Origin: AP-15 sp963732095
Lineage (GTDB): Bacteria; Pseudomonadota; Alphaproteobacteria; ATCC43930; CGMCC-115725
Direction of reading: 5' to 3'
DNA length: 64,000 nt
Assembly (NCBI GenBank): GCA_963732095.1
Contig: CAVSZA010000013.1
Coordinates: 1-64,000 of the forward strand
A program made the translations under genes and the position numbers. The notes below the pieces were generated by a model that did no database searches, was not told where the DNA came from, and was given only the letters and a program-made list of their open reading frames with translations. The stretch's first letter is position 1, and every line of letters begins with the position of its first letter. Below, piece after piece: positions 8,371-17,011 of this stretch.

Positions 8371-8781
8371 ATGAATGGGAAGACCGCCTTTGTGCTGTTA
8401 TCGGGTGTGTTGTCGGGCTCGCTGTGCGCCTGCGCGCAGCCTCCAGAGGCCGCCGCTCCCGCTGCCCCCGCCGCACCGACGCCGCCACCGGTAGCGGCAC
8501 CGGCACCTGCGCCAGCCCCGGTAGCCGAGCCGACACCCGGCAACCGTTGGGTCAGTATCCGGGGGGCGACGTGCGAAAGGCTGCTGGAGTTATCACCGGA
8601 CGATCGCGCCGCGGCAGCGCTGTTCTATATCGGCTATCAGGCAGCGCGCTTCGGTAGCAGAGCCATCAATGTGGGCGCGATCCCCAACGCTGAGGAGTTG
8701 GCGGACGGCTACTGCGCAGAGCATCCTGACCGACCGGCCGTCGAGGCGTTTAGGCAGGCTTATCGACAAACCCTCAGATGA
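8371..8781 (+). CDS. HdeA/HdeB-like small periplasmic protein
   Basis: 136 residues from the ATG at 8371. An N-terminal signal (VLLSGVLSGSLCACAQ) is followed by an Ala/Pro-rich linker of about 35 residues and a helical domain with two cysteines, Cys68 (RGATCERLLEL) and Cys115 (DGYCAEHP), spaced as in the acid-stress chaperone HdeA, which has one disulphide. The phrase ATCERLLELSPDDRAAAALFY is typical of HdeA-like family members in Alphaproteobacteria. Likely an acid- or envelope-stress holdase (inference from family). It stands alone between opposite-strand genes. Confidence 0.68.
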   Translation: MNGKTAFVLLSGVLSGSLCACAQPPEAAAPAAPAAPTPPPVAAPAPAPAPVAEPTPGNRWVSIRGATCERLLELSPDDRAAAALFYIGYQAARFGSRAINVGAIPNAEELADGYCAEHPDRPAVEAFRQAYRQTLR

Positions 8782-9009
8782 TGGGGCGCTCCCTCTAGAG
8801 GGGCTAGCGGGGTGGATCACCGGACGCTCGCGGTGATCGTCACGCCAGCGCATAGAGTCGATTAGCTTCAAGCTCATTCTTAAGCCGATGAACTGGGCGG
8901 CGGTGTGATAAGGGTCGCGGGAAGGTCGGAGCCAGTGCCGAGCAGCCGATGCGCCCAGTGCCCGGTATCGCCATCAAACTTGTCGGTCAACCGCAGCGCG
9001 CGGCCGACG

Positions 9010-10101
9010 CTACGGAAGCGGAGCTGCCGGCGAGCCCCGTCGCCGAGGCGCAGCGCGCCCAGGAGGCCGCAGTGAGAGTTGGGTCGACACAGATCGTTCG
9101 CGCGGCCAGAGTAGCGCCATCATGCACAGAGTGTACCCGACCGCCAACAGGACGTAGCCGATCCGGGTCGAGAACGACTCTGGGGTCGTCGTGGGCAACG
9201 GCGATATTCCCGATCCTAACAGAATGAGGAATGTCGTGAGCGCTCCGGCATACATCTTGGCAAGGCCGGCCGCGGCCCGCCCGCCCAGGATCAGCCCGAC
9301 GAGAAAGACGGTCAGGAACAGGAAGGGCAGCGACGGGCGCAGCTCGACGAACGCAAAGGCCAGGGAGGCAAGCACCCCGCTCAGCAGATTGACGGCGACA
9401 AGGCTAAAGGCGGAACGGACGCTGGTTGCGAAGTCAAACTGAAGCAGCACGGAAGCGACGGTGATCGGAAGGACGAGCGCCAAGGAGAGGGCGTCGTTGG
9501 TCAGGCAGAGCGCCATGGCGCCGAGCAGGATAGCCGCATTGGCGAGAGCCCGCATGGCAGGCCTGTCGGTGGCCGGGGCCGCCTGCGGCGCGTCCTCGGT
9601 CGCATCGTGTCCTGGCAGGATCGCATGGGCGAGCCACGACAAGACCACGGCGCTCAGGTAAGCTTGGAGCAATATTGCAATTATGCTTGAGTCAAGCGTG
9701 TCGTGAACGCGATCGAGCAGGGTAACCGTGATCGCGATCACCAAGCAGAGGAAGATTACAGGGCCACCCTGTCCCCGCGCCTGTACGAAGAAGCACACGA
9801 AAAAGAATAGACCGAGCAGTGCCAGCAGCTGGATCGGCTGGTCGCCAAAGATGCCGTTAAGAACAATGAAGGCCTGTCCGACGACCAGCACGAGCCCGAC
9901 GAACGCGACTGCCTTCGACAGCGGCAAGGGCCCGGCGCCGAAAATCAGGAATTGCACCGCGAGGACCGGCCCAAAGAAGGGTATGACCTCGCCCGTGGCG
10001 AGGTTCAACGTGAATCCGGCAGCGACCGCGAGCGCGACCCGCAGCCCGATGCGGCGCTGGCGTGACAGGGCCACCGCGGCGGCGGAAACATCAGCTGGCA
10101 T
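9010..10101 (-). CDS. DUF2955 family integral membrane protein
   Basis: 363 residues with around ten hydrophobic segments in two blocks separated by a short charged loop (HDATEDAPQAAPATDRPAMR), as in FUSC/DUF2955 aromatic-acid-exporter-like proteins. Family members form a two-gene unit with an HlyD-type adaptor, as here: the upstream HlyD gene ends at 10091 and overlaps this start by 11 bases. The C-terminal tail is short and basic. Probably an inner-membrane exporter component; substrate unknown. Confidence 0.85.
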   Translation of the reverse strand: MPADVSAAAVALSRQRRIGLRVALAVAAGFTLNLATGEVIPFFGPVLAVQFLIFGAGPLPLSKAVAFVGLVLVVGQAFIVLNGIFGDQPIQLLALLGLFFFVCFFVQARGQGGPVIFLCLVIAITVTLLDRVHDTLDSSIIAILLQAYLSAVVLSWLAHAILPGHDATEDAPQAAPATDRPAMRALANAAILLGAMALCLTNDALSLALVLPITVASVLLQFDFATSVRSAFSLVAVNLLSGVLASLAFAFVELRPSLPFLFLTVFLVGLILGGRAAAGLAKMYAGALTTFLILLGSGISPLPTTTPESFSTRIGYVLLAVGYTLCMMALLWPRERSVSTQLSLRPPGRAAPRRRGSPAAPLP

Positions 10102-11197
10102 AGGTCAGGATGGAGATGAGGCGAATAAATACCGCGCCCAGAGCGTCCGTGACTGGATTGTTGCCGGCGTAGACGACGACATTCACCTGCGAACCGAACC
10201 GCACGCTGCCCCGCGGCGGCGTCTCGTCGACGATCAAACGCACCGGGAAACGCTGCGGGTCGCGCACCCAGCCCGTGGCGTTTTTGATCGTTGGCAGGCC
10301 GGTATTGGGATCAACGCTATTCTGGGAGACGCCCCAGCCTATGCTCTCGACGTGGGCTTTGAAGATTGCGCCTGGCAACGAGTCGAACACCAATTCGGCC
10401 CGATCGGACGGAGACATGTATTCGAGGCTATTCTCCTTGAAGTCGGCCGAAACCCAGACCGTGCTCAAGTCGATGAAGGTAAGGGCGGCCTGCCCTGCCC
10501 CTATGAACTGGCCGGTCGCAAGTTGGAGATTGGAGACCAAGCCGTCGGCAGGGGCCTTGACCGTTGTATAAAGAAGATTGAGCCGCGCACGCTCCAACGT
10601 CGCAAGCGCCGCCTTGAGCTGGGGATTGTCAGCACCCTTAGGGCCAAGCTCTTCCCGCGCCTTGGCGAGGTCGGCCTGGCTGGCCGTCAGCACCGCCCGT
10701 GCGGCGTCCTGTGCGGCGCGGGCCGTATCGGCCTTGGAAGCGGCGTAGACGCCCCGTTTGACAAGTTCGAAAACCCGCTCCGTCTGGGCCTGAACGTTCT
10801 CGAGTTCGGCGGTCTCCTTCACGACCTTCGCCTGTGCCGAGTCCACGGCGGCCGTCGAGGCTCCCAGCGTCTGACCGATCTGCTCGACCTGGGCCTGCGC
10901 CTCAGCCACGGCAATTTCGAAGGGGCGCGGATCAATGCGGAACAGGACCTGCCCTGCGTCGACGCGAGCATTGTCGGCGACGTCGACGCCTATAACACGG
11001 CCCGCGACTTCGGGAGCCATGCGGACAACATATGCTTGTACGACCGCTTGCGATGACGAAGGCGTGAGCCGCTCCATGACGATCGACAAGGCAAACAGCA
11101 GGATGGTCACGGCGACGACAATGAGCGCCGCCCTGCGCAGCGGGTTCGCAGAGTCGGTCTCCGCGGGAGCGGGCTGCGCAGGAGTGCGTTCCTCCAC
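10091..11197 (-). CDS. HlyD family secretion adaptor (EmrA/YibH-like)
   Basis: 368 residues. One N-terminal transmembrane helix (ALIVVAVTILLFALSIVM) is followed by the first lipoyl half (PEVAGRVIGVDVADNARVDAGQVLFRIDPRPFE), a long Ala/Gln/Glu coiled-coil hairpin at about residues 80-190, the second lipoyl half (TVKAPADGLVSNLQLATGQF) and a beta-barrel. Unlike the RND adaptor at 529 it is membrane-anchored, not lipid-anchored. Operon partner of the DUF2955 protein downstream; together they probably move an organic anion or drug out of the cytoplasm. Confidence 0.9.
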   Translation of the reverse strand: MEERTPAQPAPAETDSANPLRRAALIVVAVTILLFALSIVMERLTPSSSQAVVQAYVVRMAPEVAGRVIGVDVADNARVDAGQVLFRIDPRPFEIAVAEAQAQVEQIGQTLGASTAAVDSAQAKVVKETAELENVQAQTERVFELVKRGVYAASKADTARAAQDAARAVLTASQADLAKAREELGPKGADNPQLKAALATLERARLNLLYTTVKAPADGLVSNLQLATGQFIGAGQAALTFIDLSTVWVSADFKENSLEYMSPSDRAELVFDSLPGAIFKAHVESIGWGVSQNSVDPNTGLPTIKNATGWVRDPQRFPVRLIVDETPPRGSVRFGSQVNVVVYAGNNPVTDALGAVFIRLISILTYAS

Positions 11198-11316
11198 CGC
11201 AATTTTGTTGGTGGTTTCAGAACTCAGTGCTCATCGAGGCAACACGCGTTTGGCAGCCCTAGCACCGATGCCAGCTTCCTCGAGTCCCAGGGCGTGCCGA
11301 CAGCAAAAGTCGCATT

Positions 11317-12414
11317 TTACGGCGTCCGATCGGCGGTCAGCGGCCCGCTCTGGGCGCGGCGCTGTCGCATCCATTCAATGAGCAGCACATAGCCGACGGC
11401 CAGGACCACAGGCCCCACAAACAGGCCGAGAAGGCCGTCGGCAATCATGCCGCCGATGACGCCGATCAGAATTACCGGCATCGGCACTTCCAGTCCGCGG
11501 CCGAGCAGCAATGGCTTTAGGACATTGTCGCTGAGCCCGGCGATGAGGGTCCAGACCAGGAAGATGATAGCCGGCTGCGTTGCTTCCGTCGCAAAGACAT
11601 AGACTATGATCGGCAGTGTCACCAGTACCGCCGGCACCTGCACGATACATAGCAAAAGCAACATGACCGTCCAAAGGCCAGCTGCCGGAAGGCCAATGGC
11701 GAAGAAGCCGACTGCGAGGAGAAGCGACTGGATCACCGCTACGCCGACAACGCCTACCGCCACGCCACGGATCGTAGCGGCCGTCAGCGTAACCAGATGG
11801 GCCCCCCGCTCCTCGCTGCCGGTAAAACGTCCCAGCAGGCGCCGAGCGAAATCGGCGGCGCCCCTGCCGTAGGCGACGATGACGGCGGCTATCCCGAAAG
11901 AGAGAACGAACGATAGTTGGCCGGCGGCCAGGCCACCGGCGGACGACACGAGCCGTGCCGCTGGTTCGCTCAACGCCCCGCCGTATTTGGCAAACGCCGC
12001 CGGCATGTTGGTGGCGACGAGCGCCCAGGCCTCCGTCAGTTTCTGGCCTACCAGCGGGAGCTCGGCCAGCCGTGGCGGCGGCGGTGGGACAGTCAGGCTT
12101 TGATCATGCAAGCCCATGATCAGCGAATACATGGAAGACGCAATCGACGTCACCAATGTGACCATCGCCACCAACATCACCGTGACGCCGACCAGCCCGA
12201 TCAGCAGCGCCGACCAGCGATTACCGAGCCGGACGGCCAGGCGGAGATGCAGCGGATACAGCATCACCGCTAGAATTGCAGACCAGATCAGGAGGTCGCT
12301 AAAAGGCGATATGTACCGGCTGCAGGCGTAGATCAAAAAGCCGACCAGTCCGATTTGAAGCGCAACATCCAGGATGGTCGAGCGCGAAGGCGCGTGATCA
12401 GACGTTCGGCACAT
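11317..12414 (-). CDS. AI-2E family transporter
   Basis: 365 residues. Hydrophobic segments at both ends enclose a soluble stretch (about 95-140) and the family block LSDNVLKPLLLGRG...MPVILIGVIGGMIADGLLGLFVGPVVLAVGY, the hallmark of the AI-2E/PerM family. Members include the autoinducer-2 exporter TqsA and sodium/proton antiporters, so the exact substrate is open. It is separated from the HlyD gene by about 120 bases on the same strand and need not share its transcript. Confidence 0.88.
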   Translation of the reverse strand: MCRTSDHAPSRSTILDVALQIGLVGFLIYACSRYISPFSDLLIWSAILAVMLYPLHLRLAVRLGNRWSALLIGLVGVTVMLVAMVTLVTSIASSMYSLIMGLHDQSLTVPPPPPRLAELPLVGQKLTEAWALVATNMPAAFAKYGGALSEPAARLVSSAGGLAAGQLSFVLSFGIAAVIVAYGRGAADFARRLLGRFTGSEERGAHLVTLTAATIRGVAVGVVGVAVIQSLLLAVGFFAIGLPAAGLWTVMLLLLCIVQVPAVLVTLPIIVYVFATEATQPAIIFLVWTLIAGLSDNVLKPLLLGRGLEVPMPVILIGVIGGMIADGLLGLFVGPVVLAVGYVLLIEWMRQRRAQSGPLTADRTP

Positions 12415-12503
12415 TCGGGTCGATCATTTCTTGCCCCCTTGCCCCTCCTGAAAGACGGACGCCAGAATGAAGGCAGCTCCACCAGCTCAGCGAGCGGCCT
12501 GTT

Positions 12504-12830
12504 TCATTCTGTAGCATCGCGGGCCGTCGTCCGGAGCGCCTCCACGCTAACCGCCGCGACGAGGCCGGTCAGCACGATACCGGCAAAGCCAATCATGACC
12601 GCGAGGAGCCGCGACACAACATGTCGCGGCGTCAGATCGCCGTAACCGATGGTGAGACCGGTTACAAAAGTGAAATAAAGAGCGTCCTCGATGCGCCACC
12701 TCTCTATGTGCCCGATCAGAAGTCCGGGCCCGACCATCGCGAAAAGAACCCCGGATAAGATCGGCCAGACCACACGAAGCAGCCGAAAGAGCTCTACGAA
12801 GAAGATGCGCCTGATTTGCCTTGATCGCAT
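12504..12830 (-). CDS. Two-transmembrane potassium-channel-like protein
   Basis: 108 residues: TM1 (about 21-40), pore helix, the selectivity filter T60-I-G-Y-G-D65, and TM2 (about 72-97). This is the minimal Ion_trans_2 fold, with no cytoplasmic RCK domain. The filter is canonical for K+ selectivity. It lies next to a CPA2-type cation antiporter, so both may deal with K+ balance. A truncated second copy of its 5' part is at 14305-14500. Confidence 0.85.
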   Translation of the reverse strand: MRSRQIRRIFFVELFRLLRVVWPILSGVLFAMVGPGLLIGHIERWRIEDALYFTFVTGLTIGYGDLTPRHVVSRLLAVMIGFAGIVLTGLVAAVSVEALRTTARDATE

Positions 12831-12975
12831 TAGTCTCCGACCCGCAGCCGAGCCTCTAACTTTGTTCCGCCGTCAAAAATTCGGAGCCGCCAGAAGACCA
12901 TCACCTGACCGCGCTGCCTATGCATTTTCCACAAATTTGCAGCGTCAGTACGCGAAGTCGTTCGAACTGGCCGCT
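12690..12975. repeat. Imperfect repeat, copy 1 (ion-channel 5' part plus upstream DNA)
   Basis: Matches 14340-14585. Shared stretches include TATGTGCCCGATCAGAAGTC, GAAAAGAACCCCGGA and TTTCCACAAATTTGCAGCGT. It covers the N-terminal coding part of the channel and about 145 bases of its upstream region. Confidence 0.8.
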
Positions 12976-13036
12976 ATCCCGCAGCGGGTTGGCTATTTCG
13001 CTGGCGGCATCGCTGAGTTGGTTGGCGGAGAACTCG

Positions 13037-14254
13037 TCAGGCTCCCGGTTCGACGCGGATTAAGAACGGGCCCGGGATTCGAGAGCCGAGGGCGTCCAAT
13101 GCGCCACCAATCGGAGAAGGAAAGGGGTCGCGAGCATCGAAATCGTGATTAAAATGCTCGCTAGCGCAGTCAAACGAGGAGACATCAACCCGCCAGCCTG
13201 GGCCGCACTGAACAAGACAAAGCCGAATTCTCCGCATTGCGCTAAAGCAACCGACAGTCGTGCCGCATCCGGGCGCGGCAGCCCTCCTGCAAAACGCCAG
13301 CAGTAAAAGGATGCCGAACTTCAGGGCGAGTATGACAAGAGTATTGAACAAAAGCAGAGCCCAGGCCGAGGCGACCGTTTCCAAGTCGATCGAGAACGCG
13401 ACGCTTAGAAAGAACAAGGCAAGAAGGATGCTCTTGACGGGCTCGACACTTGCCGCGATCCGATGGCCGAAGGGCGAAACAGAAAGCGTAGCCCCGAGGA
13501 GAAAGGTGCCAAGCGCCATCGACAACCCGGCCCGCTCGGCAGCCAGCGCGGCGCCTAGGACACCCAGGAATGTCACGCAAGCGAAAGCTGCTTCGTTCTG
13601 CTGCTTGACGGCAACCGCCAGGATGCGCGTCAACACAAAATGGCCTATCAGGGGGATGCCGATGATGACAATGATCGCCCGTGTCATCGCCCACAACCAA
13701 GACGTGTCTGTTCCTCCGGCGGCGCCTCCTCTGCTGATCAGTGCGACGACCAGCAAAAACGGAACAACCGCGATATCCTGCGCCAGTAAGATAGCGAACG
13801 CCTTTTCGCCCCACGATGTATGCAGCTCGTTCCGCTCCTTGAGAAGCTGAACGACAACGGCGGTCGATGACAGCGTGAAGCCGAGTCCCAAAACGATCGC
13901 CGTGTCCCATGTGGCGAACACTCCCCAAACGTAAATGCCGATCACGCCGACGCTAATGGCAATTTGTGGCGCGCCGAACCTGATCGCGTCCCGACTGAGA
14001 TTACGGAGTTGCGACGGTTGTAATTCGAGGCCGATCAGGAACAGCAGAAGAATGACGCCGAGTTCGGCGAACTCTTGCAGCGCGTGAACCGAAGCCGGGG
14101 GGAGATCGCGCATCTGCCCGACAACCAGGCCCGCGATCAGGAAGGCAACGATTGATCCTACCCCCAATCGGCCGAAGACGAGAAGGCAAAACGAGATAAG
14201 GGCTAGTAGACCGGTAGCCGAGGCCAAGAACGAAAAGAGTTCAAAATGAGCCAA
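13037..14254 (-). CDS. CPA2 (KefB-type) cation/proton antiporter, C-terminus frameshifted
   Basis: The first ~322 residues are a good Na+/H+ exchanger domain: LVVGQMRDLPPASVHALQEFAELGVILLLFLIGLEL, FTLSSTAVVVQLL, LLAQDIAVVPFLLV. After LLLAFCRRA the printed frame becomes meaningless, while another frame continues correctly as LPRPDAARLSVALAQCGEFGFVLFSA...LRLVAHWTPSALES and stops at 13060. One indel near 13280 therefore separates helices 11-12 from the rest. The restored protein would end after the membrane domain, without the TrkA-N domain of KefB/KefC. Either a recent pseudogene or a sequencing error. Confidence 0.8.
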   Translation of the reverse strand: MAHFELFSFLASATGLLALISFCLLVFGRLGVGSIVAFLIAGLVVGQMRDLPPASVHALQEFAELGVILLLFLIGLELQPSQLRNLSRDAIRFGAPQIAISVGVIGIYVWGVFATWDTAIVLGLGFTLSSTAVVVQLLKERNELHTSWGEKAFAILLAQDIAVVPFLLVVALISRGGAAGGTDTSWLWAMTRAIIVIIGIPLIGHFVLTRILAVAVKQQNEAAFACVTFLGVLGAALAAERAGLSMALGTFLLGATLSVSPFGHRIAASVEPVKSILLALFFLSVAFSIDLETVASAWALLLFNTLVILALKFGILLLLAFCRRAAAPGCGTTVGCFSAMRRIRLCLVQCGPGWRVDVSSFDCASEHFNHDFDARDPFPSPIGGALDALGSRIPGPFLIRVEPGA

Positions 14255-14304
14255 GAGCTACTCCTTCAGCTCTCTCGCAAATCTGCAGGTTCGCCCCTAG
14301 CCCC

Positions 14305-14500
14305 AGTATGGGGGAGAATTTGAAGTAAGAGCGTCATCGATGCGCCACCCCTTTATGTGCCCGATCAGAAGTCAGGGCCCGACCATAGCGAAAAGAACCC
14401 CGGAGAGGATCGGCCAGACGACGCAAATGAACCGAAAGAGCCCTACGAGGGAGATGCGCCTGATTTTGGCTTGATCGCATAGTTTCCGACCGAACCTGCC
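14305..14500 (-). pseudogene. Truncated ion-channel gene copy
   Basis: On the minus strand AKIRRISLVGLFRFICVVWPILSGVLFAMVGP matches the first 35 residues of the channel at 12504-12830. GHIKGWRIDDAL follows after a frame change, then similarity ends before the pore. It lies upstream of the antiporter, within the repeat that pairs with 12690-12975. Confidence 0.75.
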
Positions 14501-14585
14501 GCAGAAGACCATCGGCTGACCCCGCCGCCTATGCTTTTTCCACAAATTTGCAGCGTCAGGAGGCGAATCCGCCTCAAACTGGCCT
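14340..14585. repeat. Imperfect repeat, copy 2 (dead ion-channel fragment)
   Basis: Partner of 12690-12975, with many small differences, so the duplication is old compared with the 365-bp repeat nearby. Confidence 0.78.
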
Positions 14586-14728
14586 CTCACGCAGGCGGAA
14601 GCGCTGGCATGCATTGTTGACACTTGTTTGCCGTCCCCCGGATCGGCTTCACGCAGCGCAACTGCGTGTTTGCCGCAACCCACGCAACAGCACATAAAGG
14701 GCTGAGCCCAGCTCAGAGGCGATTAGCT

Positions 14729-14790
14729 ACTCCGTAAAATCCGTTATTTCTGCATAGCCAGCGGCGAACCCCGCTGTTTAGGCTTAAGTG
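14729..14790 (+). repeat. Dispersed ~60-bp intergenic repeat, copy B
   Basis: CTCCGTAAAATCCGTTATTT, CTGCATAGCC, then GCGAACCCCGCTGTTTAGGC; matches copy A at 4333-4395 in inverse orientation over its full length. It lies immediately upstream of the small secreted protein gene at 14822. Confidence 0.78.
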
Positions 14791-14799
14791 CCAGGCATC

Positions 14800-15176
14800 G
14801 TCTCCAAAGGAGGACCAAGACGTGACACCTGAATTCGCCTCTAGATCGTTCATGATCATTAGATCATCCATGATCATTTTCGGCATGGTCGTTGGCATGT
14901 CCATCTCGACGAACGCAGAAACTGTCAAGGTGATGGATGGGGCATCAACTGACGGCTCGTTCACCATCGCCCAAACCAGCGGGATGGAGCGGCGCGGGGA
15001 GCGCCGGGACACCCGGCAGAACTGCCGTCAGGCGAATGGGGCCGTCGGCGCGGACAAGCGCCACTGCAAACAGACGGGACGCCAGAATTAGTCACGGCAC
15101 TGCCGCGCGTGGCGTATCAACGTCATCAGGGTGTGGCGCTTTGCCGCCGGCTCGGCGTTCGGGGCAGCTTGTTGCC
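14800..15176. repeat. ~365-bp long repeat, copy 2
   Basis: Partner of 6880-7244, same orientation, about 7.9 kb apart. The only sizeable difference is a 12-base indel inside the gene. Confidence 0.9.
14822..15091 (+). CDS. Small exported cationic protein with a cysteine pair (copy 2)
   Basis: 89 residues from a GTG with AAAGGAGG 7 bases upstream. Signal peptide of about 32 residues, then a mature peptide ending in the same basic C-X13-C segment as the copy at 6902 (NCRQANGAVGADKRHC). It has an extra ERRG unit, giving MERRGERRDTRQ. Both copies keep signal peptide, cysteines and ribosome binding site, so both are probably expressed. Function unknown. Confidence 0.7.
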   Translation: MTPEFASRSFMIIRSSMIIFGMVVGMSISTNAETVKVMDGASTDGSFTIAQTSGMERRGERRDTRQNCRQANGAVGADKRHCKQTGRQN

Positions 15177-15423
15177 AGGGGCGATTGGTTAACCCGTAAA
15201 GTCCGTTATTTCTGCATAGCCGACGCACAATTGGCGGTTTAATCTCGTATTAAGGCAAAGCTTGGGCATCGGGCCGATTTGACCCCTGCTGCGTCTTGCG
15301 CTTTCGTCGTCGCACTGCCTGATGCGAATTCTCAGCGCGATAACCCTTCTGGAGCCCTCTTCAGGCGCTCAGGTTAGCCGCAGGCGGAATGCCGAGGCGT
15401 AACAGTGCCTTTGGAGGTTCAAC
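15092..15423. other. Intergenic region holding repeat copy C
   Basis: Contains the tail of the 365-bp repeat (to 15176) and the third, shorter copy of the dispersed repeat at 15188-15243 (TTAACCCGTAAAGTCCGTTA then TTTCTGCATAGCC). No gene seen. The last bases hold a TGGAGG ribosome binding site for the next gene. Confidence 0.7.
15188..15243 (+). repeat. Dispersed intergenic repeat, copy C (partial)
   Basis: Shares the CCCGTAAA-TCCGTTATTTCTGCATAGCC core with copies A and B, but its second half has diverged (GGCGGTTTAA in place of CCCCGCTGTTTAGG). Confidence 0.65.
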
Positions 15424-16038
15424 ATGATACGACGTTTTTTGCTGCTGTCGGCTTTCGTCATATTTTCCAGCATCATCGTGGATACCCCGAGAAGCTTGGC
15501 CGCCACGAATGATCCGGCGAGCGTTGTCGGCGATCTTGGAAGTCGCGCCATCGCATCCATGCAGAGCGGGGATACTGCGGCGGCCAAGCAGGAGCGGTTC
15601 CGCCAGCTGTTCCGTCAGTATTTCGACGTGGAAGCCTGCGCCCGTTTTGCTCTCGGGACATATTGGCTTACCGCGACCGCGCCGCAGCGGCAGGAGTTCG
15701 TCGAACTTTACGAGGATTATGTCGTCGCCGGCTATTCCACCGCCCTCCGCGCCCTCGGCGGCGCAAGCTTCGAGGTGCTAGGGAGCCATTCCGATAGGGA
15801 AGGGGTCATCGTATCGAGCCGGGTCCAGATCAATGGCGACGCGCCGATCAGGATCGATTGGCGGCTCAACCCGACCAATCACAGCCACAAGGTCACCGAC
15901 GTTATCGTCAACGGCATCAGCACGGCCGGCACGCAGCACTCCGACTTGGTCTCAGTCATCCAGCGTAACAACGGGCACATGCAAGCCTTGCTGATTGTCA
16001 TGCGCGAAAAAAATGTGAGCAACGGTATAGTCAGATAA
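15424..16038 (+). CDS. mlaC: MlaC/Ttg2D-family phospholipid-binding periplasmic protein
   Basis: 204 residues, start supported by TGGAGG 8 bases upstream. A signal peptide (LLLSAFVIFSSIIVDTPRSLAA) precedes the MlaC fold: RFRQLFRQYFDVEACARFALGTYW, LTATAPQRQEFVELYEDYVVAGYS and the late KVTDVIVNGISTAGTQHSDLVSVIQRNNG block. MlaC ferries phospholipids between the outer-membrane MlaA complex and the inner-membrane MlaFEDB transporter. No other mla genes are adjacent, so this may be a stand-alone paralogue. Confidence 0.9.
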   Translation: MIRRFLLLSAFVIFSSIIVDTPRSLAATNDPASVVGDLGSRAIASMQSGDTAAAKQERFRQLFRQYFDVEACARFALGTYWLTATAPQRQEFVELYEDYVVAGYSTALRALGGASFEVLGSHSDREGVIVSSRVQINGDAPIRIDWRLNPTNHSHKVTDVIVNGISTAGTQHSDLVSVIQRNNGHMQALLIVMREKNVSNGIVR

Positions 16039-16129
16039 TCGCCAAGGTTTCGTGCGACCATACGTGAGGCTATATCACGAGTGGTGGAAGAAGGGCTGTC
16101 GCCAATAGCCTGTTCGGAGCAAGACCCAG

Positions 16130-16744
16130 ATGAGAACGATTGCTGAATTCATCAAAACTACGCTGATCGGCGGATTGCTCATTGTTCTGCCGGTCTATAT
16201 CGCGGTGCTTTTGATCTTGAAGGCGCTACAAGGTCTTGTGGCCGCGGTGAAGCCGATCACGGCTGCAATCCCCGGTTCCGTGAAGTTTGAGGAGATCCTG
16301 GCGATTCTAATACTCGCCGCCATTTGCTTCATCGCCGGTTTGATCGTCCGCACCAGGGCGGGTTTACGAGCGAAGAATGTCATTGAACGGAGGGTATTAC
16401 AAAGGCTTCCCGGCTACACGCTGCTGCGCGGCCTCACCGGGCGCGTCATGGGTGAGGCGGACGACCCGGCTTTCGCACCCTGTCTCGCCGAGATTGAGGA
16501 GGCACTGGTTCCCGCACTGATTGTCGAGGAATTGCAAAACGGTTCCTTTACGGTGCTGGTGCCTTCGGTGCCGACGCCAATGGCTGGAGCGGTATACATC
16601 CTACCGCCCGAGCGTGTGCATCCGGTGGATGTGCCATTTACCGCAGCGCTCCGGGTTTTTACGAAATGGGGTGCCGGCTCCGGTGAGTTCGTCCGAGCCC
16701 TGGAAGCGGGTAAGTCATCCCAGGCCGCGCCGTCGGCCGCTTGA
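16130..16744 (+). CDS. DUF502 family membrane protein
   Basis: 204 residues. Two N-terminal transmembrane helices (LIGGLLIVLPVYIAVLLIL and ILAILILAAICFIAGLIV) are followed by a soluble domain with LVPSVPTPMAGAVYILPPERVHPVDVPF, the DUF502 signature. Function of the family is unknown; members are broadly conserved inner-membrane proteins. It lies 91 bases after mlaC on the same strand. Confidence 0.88.
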   Translation: MRTIAEFIKTTLIGGLLIVLPVYIAVLLILKALQGLVAAVKPITAAIPGSVKFEEILAILILAAICFIAGLIVRTRAGLRAKNVIERRVLQRLPGYTLLRGLTGRVMGEADDPAFAPCLAEIEEALVPALIVEELQNGSFTVLVPSVPTPMAGAVYILPPERVHPVDVPFTAALRVFTKWGAGSGEFVRALEAGKSSQAAPSAA

Positions 16745-16886
16745 TCCACCATAGTTATTTAGAGCCGCGCGGCGGAGTTCCGGGAAAGTTGGTACGGGCC
16801 GGAAGGCGTTGCGGAATCCGGTTGACTCGGCAACAGCAATCGTTTTTTGTGCGTCGCAACAAGCTCGCTTCGGCGGTCGTCCGTCC

Positions 16887-16900
16887 TTGATCTAGATCAA
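16887..16900. promoter_or_regulatory. FNR/FixK-type anaerobox
   Basis: TTGATCTAGATCAA is a perfect match to the TTGAT-N4-ATCAA consensus of FNR/FixK/Anr regulators, and the symmetry extends to an 18-base palindrome (CCTTGATCTAGATCAAGG, 16885-16902). It lies 112 bases before the start of the DUF3141 gene. With the usual centre at -41.5 this predicts transcription starting near 16935 and oxygen-limited expression of the operon that follows. Confidence 0.75.
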
Positions 16901-17011
16901 GGACCCGCCGCGCCAAGTCCGTCATTCCCCGTTGCACGGGCGGCGAGTTCACAAAACTGTAAAATAAAACTGAAATTCTATCGACTACGGCTCATGAGCT
17001 GAGAGGCTGAC

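Noticed and set aside
9728..11056. 442-codon plus-strand frame across DUF2955 and HlyD
   Set aside because: Antisense to two well-defined genes; no recognisable domain.
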